Translations under genes and position numbers: made by a program
Origin: CADEEN01 sp031379365
GTDB lineage: Bacteria > Pseudomonadota > Gammaproteobacteria > Burkholderiales > Burkholderiaceae_C
NCBI GenBank assembly: GCA_031379365.1
Contig: JANNFB010000326.1
Location: 1 to 7,785 of the forward strand
Reading direction: 5' to 3'
DNA: 7,785 bases
In this document: in pieces, positions 7,494-7,785 of the stretch
How the letters are laid out: the number at the start of each line of letters is the position of its first letter
Position numbering within the stretch: the first letter of the stretch is position 1
Notes under the pieces: generated by a model
Database searches by the model: none
What the model was told of the DNA's origin: nothing
The model's input: the letters and a program-made list of their open reading frames with translations, nothing else

Positions 7494-7733
7494 TCAGGCT
7501 TTTTGGTGGCCGACGGCGTAGTCGATGGCCAGTTGCACCGTGGTGATCTTCTCGGCTTCTTCGTCGGGGATCTCGATTGCGAACTCGTCTTCGAGGGCCA
7601 TCACCAACTCCACCGTGTCGAGCGAGTCGGCACCGAGGTCGGCGACGAAGGCCTTCTCATTGGTGACGTCGGCCTCGGGAACGCCGAGTTGCTCGGCGAT
7701 GATTTTCTTGACACGTGCTTCGATATCGCTCAT
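7494..7733 (-). CDS. acpP: Acyl carrier protein
   Basis: AcpP carries growing acyl chains as thioesters on 4'-phosphopantetheine for all steps of fatty-acid synthesis and donates them for phospholipid and lipid A assembly. The 79-residue acidic protein begins MSDIEARVKKIIAEQLGV and has the invariant modification site GADSLDTVEL, with Ser37 as the attachment point, followed by the acidic helix II (ELVMALEDEF) that docks partner enzymes. It is nearly identical in design to E. coli AcpP. The start at 7733 has a strong GGAGGA 4 nt upstream. The fabF start follows 9 nt after the stop, as is usual. High expression is expected; the strong ribosome site and a -10-like element at 7770-7775 fit this. 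Confidence 0.99.
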   Translation of the reverse strand: MSDIEARVKKIIAEQLGVPEADVTNEKAFVADLGADSLDTVELVMALEDEFAIEIPDEEAEKITTVQLAIDYAVGHQKA

Positions 7734-7735
7734 TG

Positions 7736-7749
7736 ACTCCTCCAGGAGT
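7736..7749 (-). promoter_or_regulatory. acpP ribosome binding site inside a small inverted repeat
   Basis: The minus strand reads ACTCC-TGGA-GGAGT just before the acpP ATG. GGAGGA (7743-7738) is a strong Shine-Dalgarno sequence with 4-nt spacing. The 5-bp inverted repeat with a 4-nt loop would hide part of it if folded, although such a short hairpin is only marginally stable. Confidence 0.6.
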
Positions 7750-7769
7750 GGGTACGCAAAACGGCCCGA

Positions 7770-7775
7770 ATTCTA
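7770..7775 (-). promoter_or_regulatory. Candidate -10 of an acpP promoter
   Basis: TAGAAT on the minus strand, one mismatch from TATAAT, would start transcription near 7763, giving a leader of about 30 nt. The matching -35 would lie past the right edge and cannot be judged. A dedicated promoter before acpP would fit the high demand for acyl carrier protein. Confidence 0.4.
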
Positions 7776-7785
7776 AGCGGCGATG

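Noticed and set aside
5883..7736. 617-codon plus-strand open frame opposite acpP, fabF and the membrane ORF
   Set aside because: It is a mirror of well-identified minus-strand genes in GC-rich DNA; its translation is His/Arg/Gly-rich with no recognisable domain, and the opposite strand carries intact active sites.

Overview
This window is a high-GC chromosomal segment from a betaproteobacterium, most likely of the order Burkholderiales. The assignment rests on gene order (acpP-fabF-ORF-rpoE-rseA-rseB-mucD-lepA), protein sequence character and strong G/C bias at third codon positions. The genus cannot be fixed from the sequence alone. All eight genes lie on the minus strand, so transcription runs from the right edge (7785) to the left edge (1). 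I see no mobile element, CRISPR array, tRNA or rRNA.

Reading in the direction of transcription: at 7785-6240 are acpP (acyl carrier protein) and fabF (beta-ketoacyl-ACP synthase II), the end of a fatty-acid synthesis cluster whose upstream genes lie outside the window. At 6212-5739 is a small two-helix membrane protein resembling the YgfX/CptA family. Its stop codon overlaps the start of rpoE (5742-5131), which encodes the envelope-stress sigma factor sigma-E/AlgU. rseA (anti-sigma factor, inner membrane), rseB (periplasmic regulator of RseA) and mucD (DegP-like periplasmic protease) follow with gaps of 28, 0 and 34 nt, so 7733-1916 looks like one co-directional, probably polycistronic block. 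It joins lipid synthesis to the signalling and proteolysis pathway that answers envelope damage.

A 446-nt non-coding region (1470-1915) separates mucD from lepA (1469 to the left edge, C-terminus missing), which encodes the ribosome-associated GTPase EF4. This is the least ordinary part of the window. On the minus strand it carries two candidate -10 elements, a GC-rich palindrome, a 32-bp dyad containing a perfect DnaA-box sequence, a stem-loop, and a convincing intrinsic terminator ending about 50 nt before the lepA start. The arrangement suggests either a small RNA gene or a leader attenuator controlling lepA. Otherwise the window is a conserved housekeeping and stress-response locus; I find no evidence of a new defence or mobile system.
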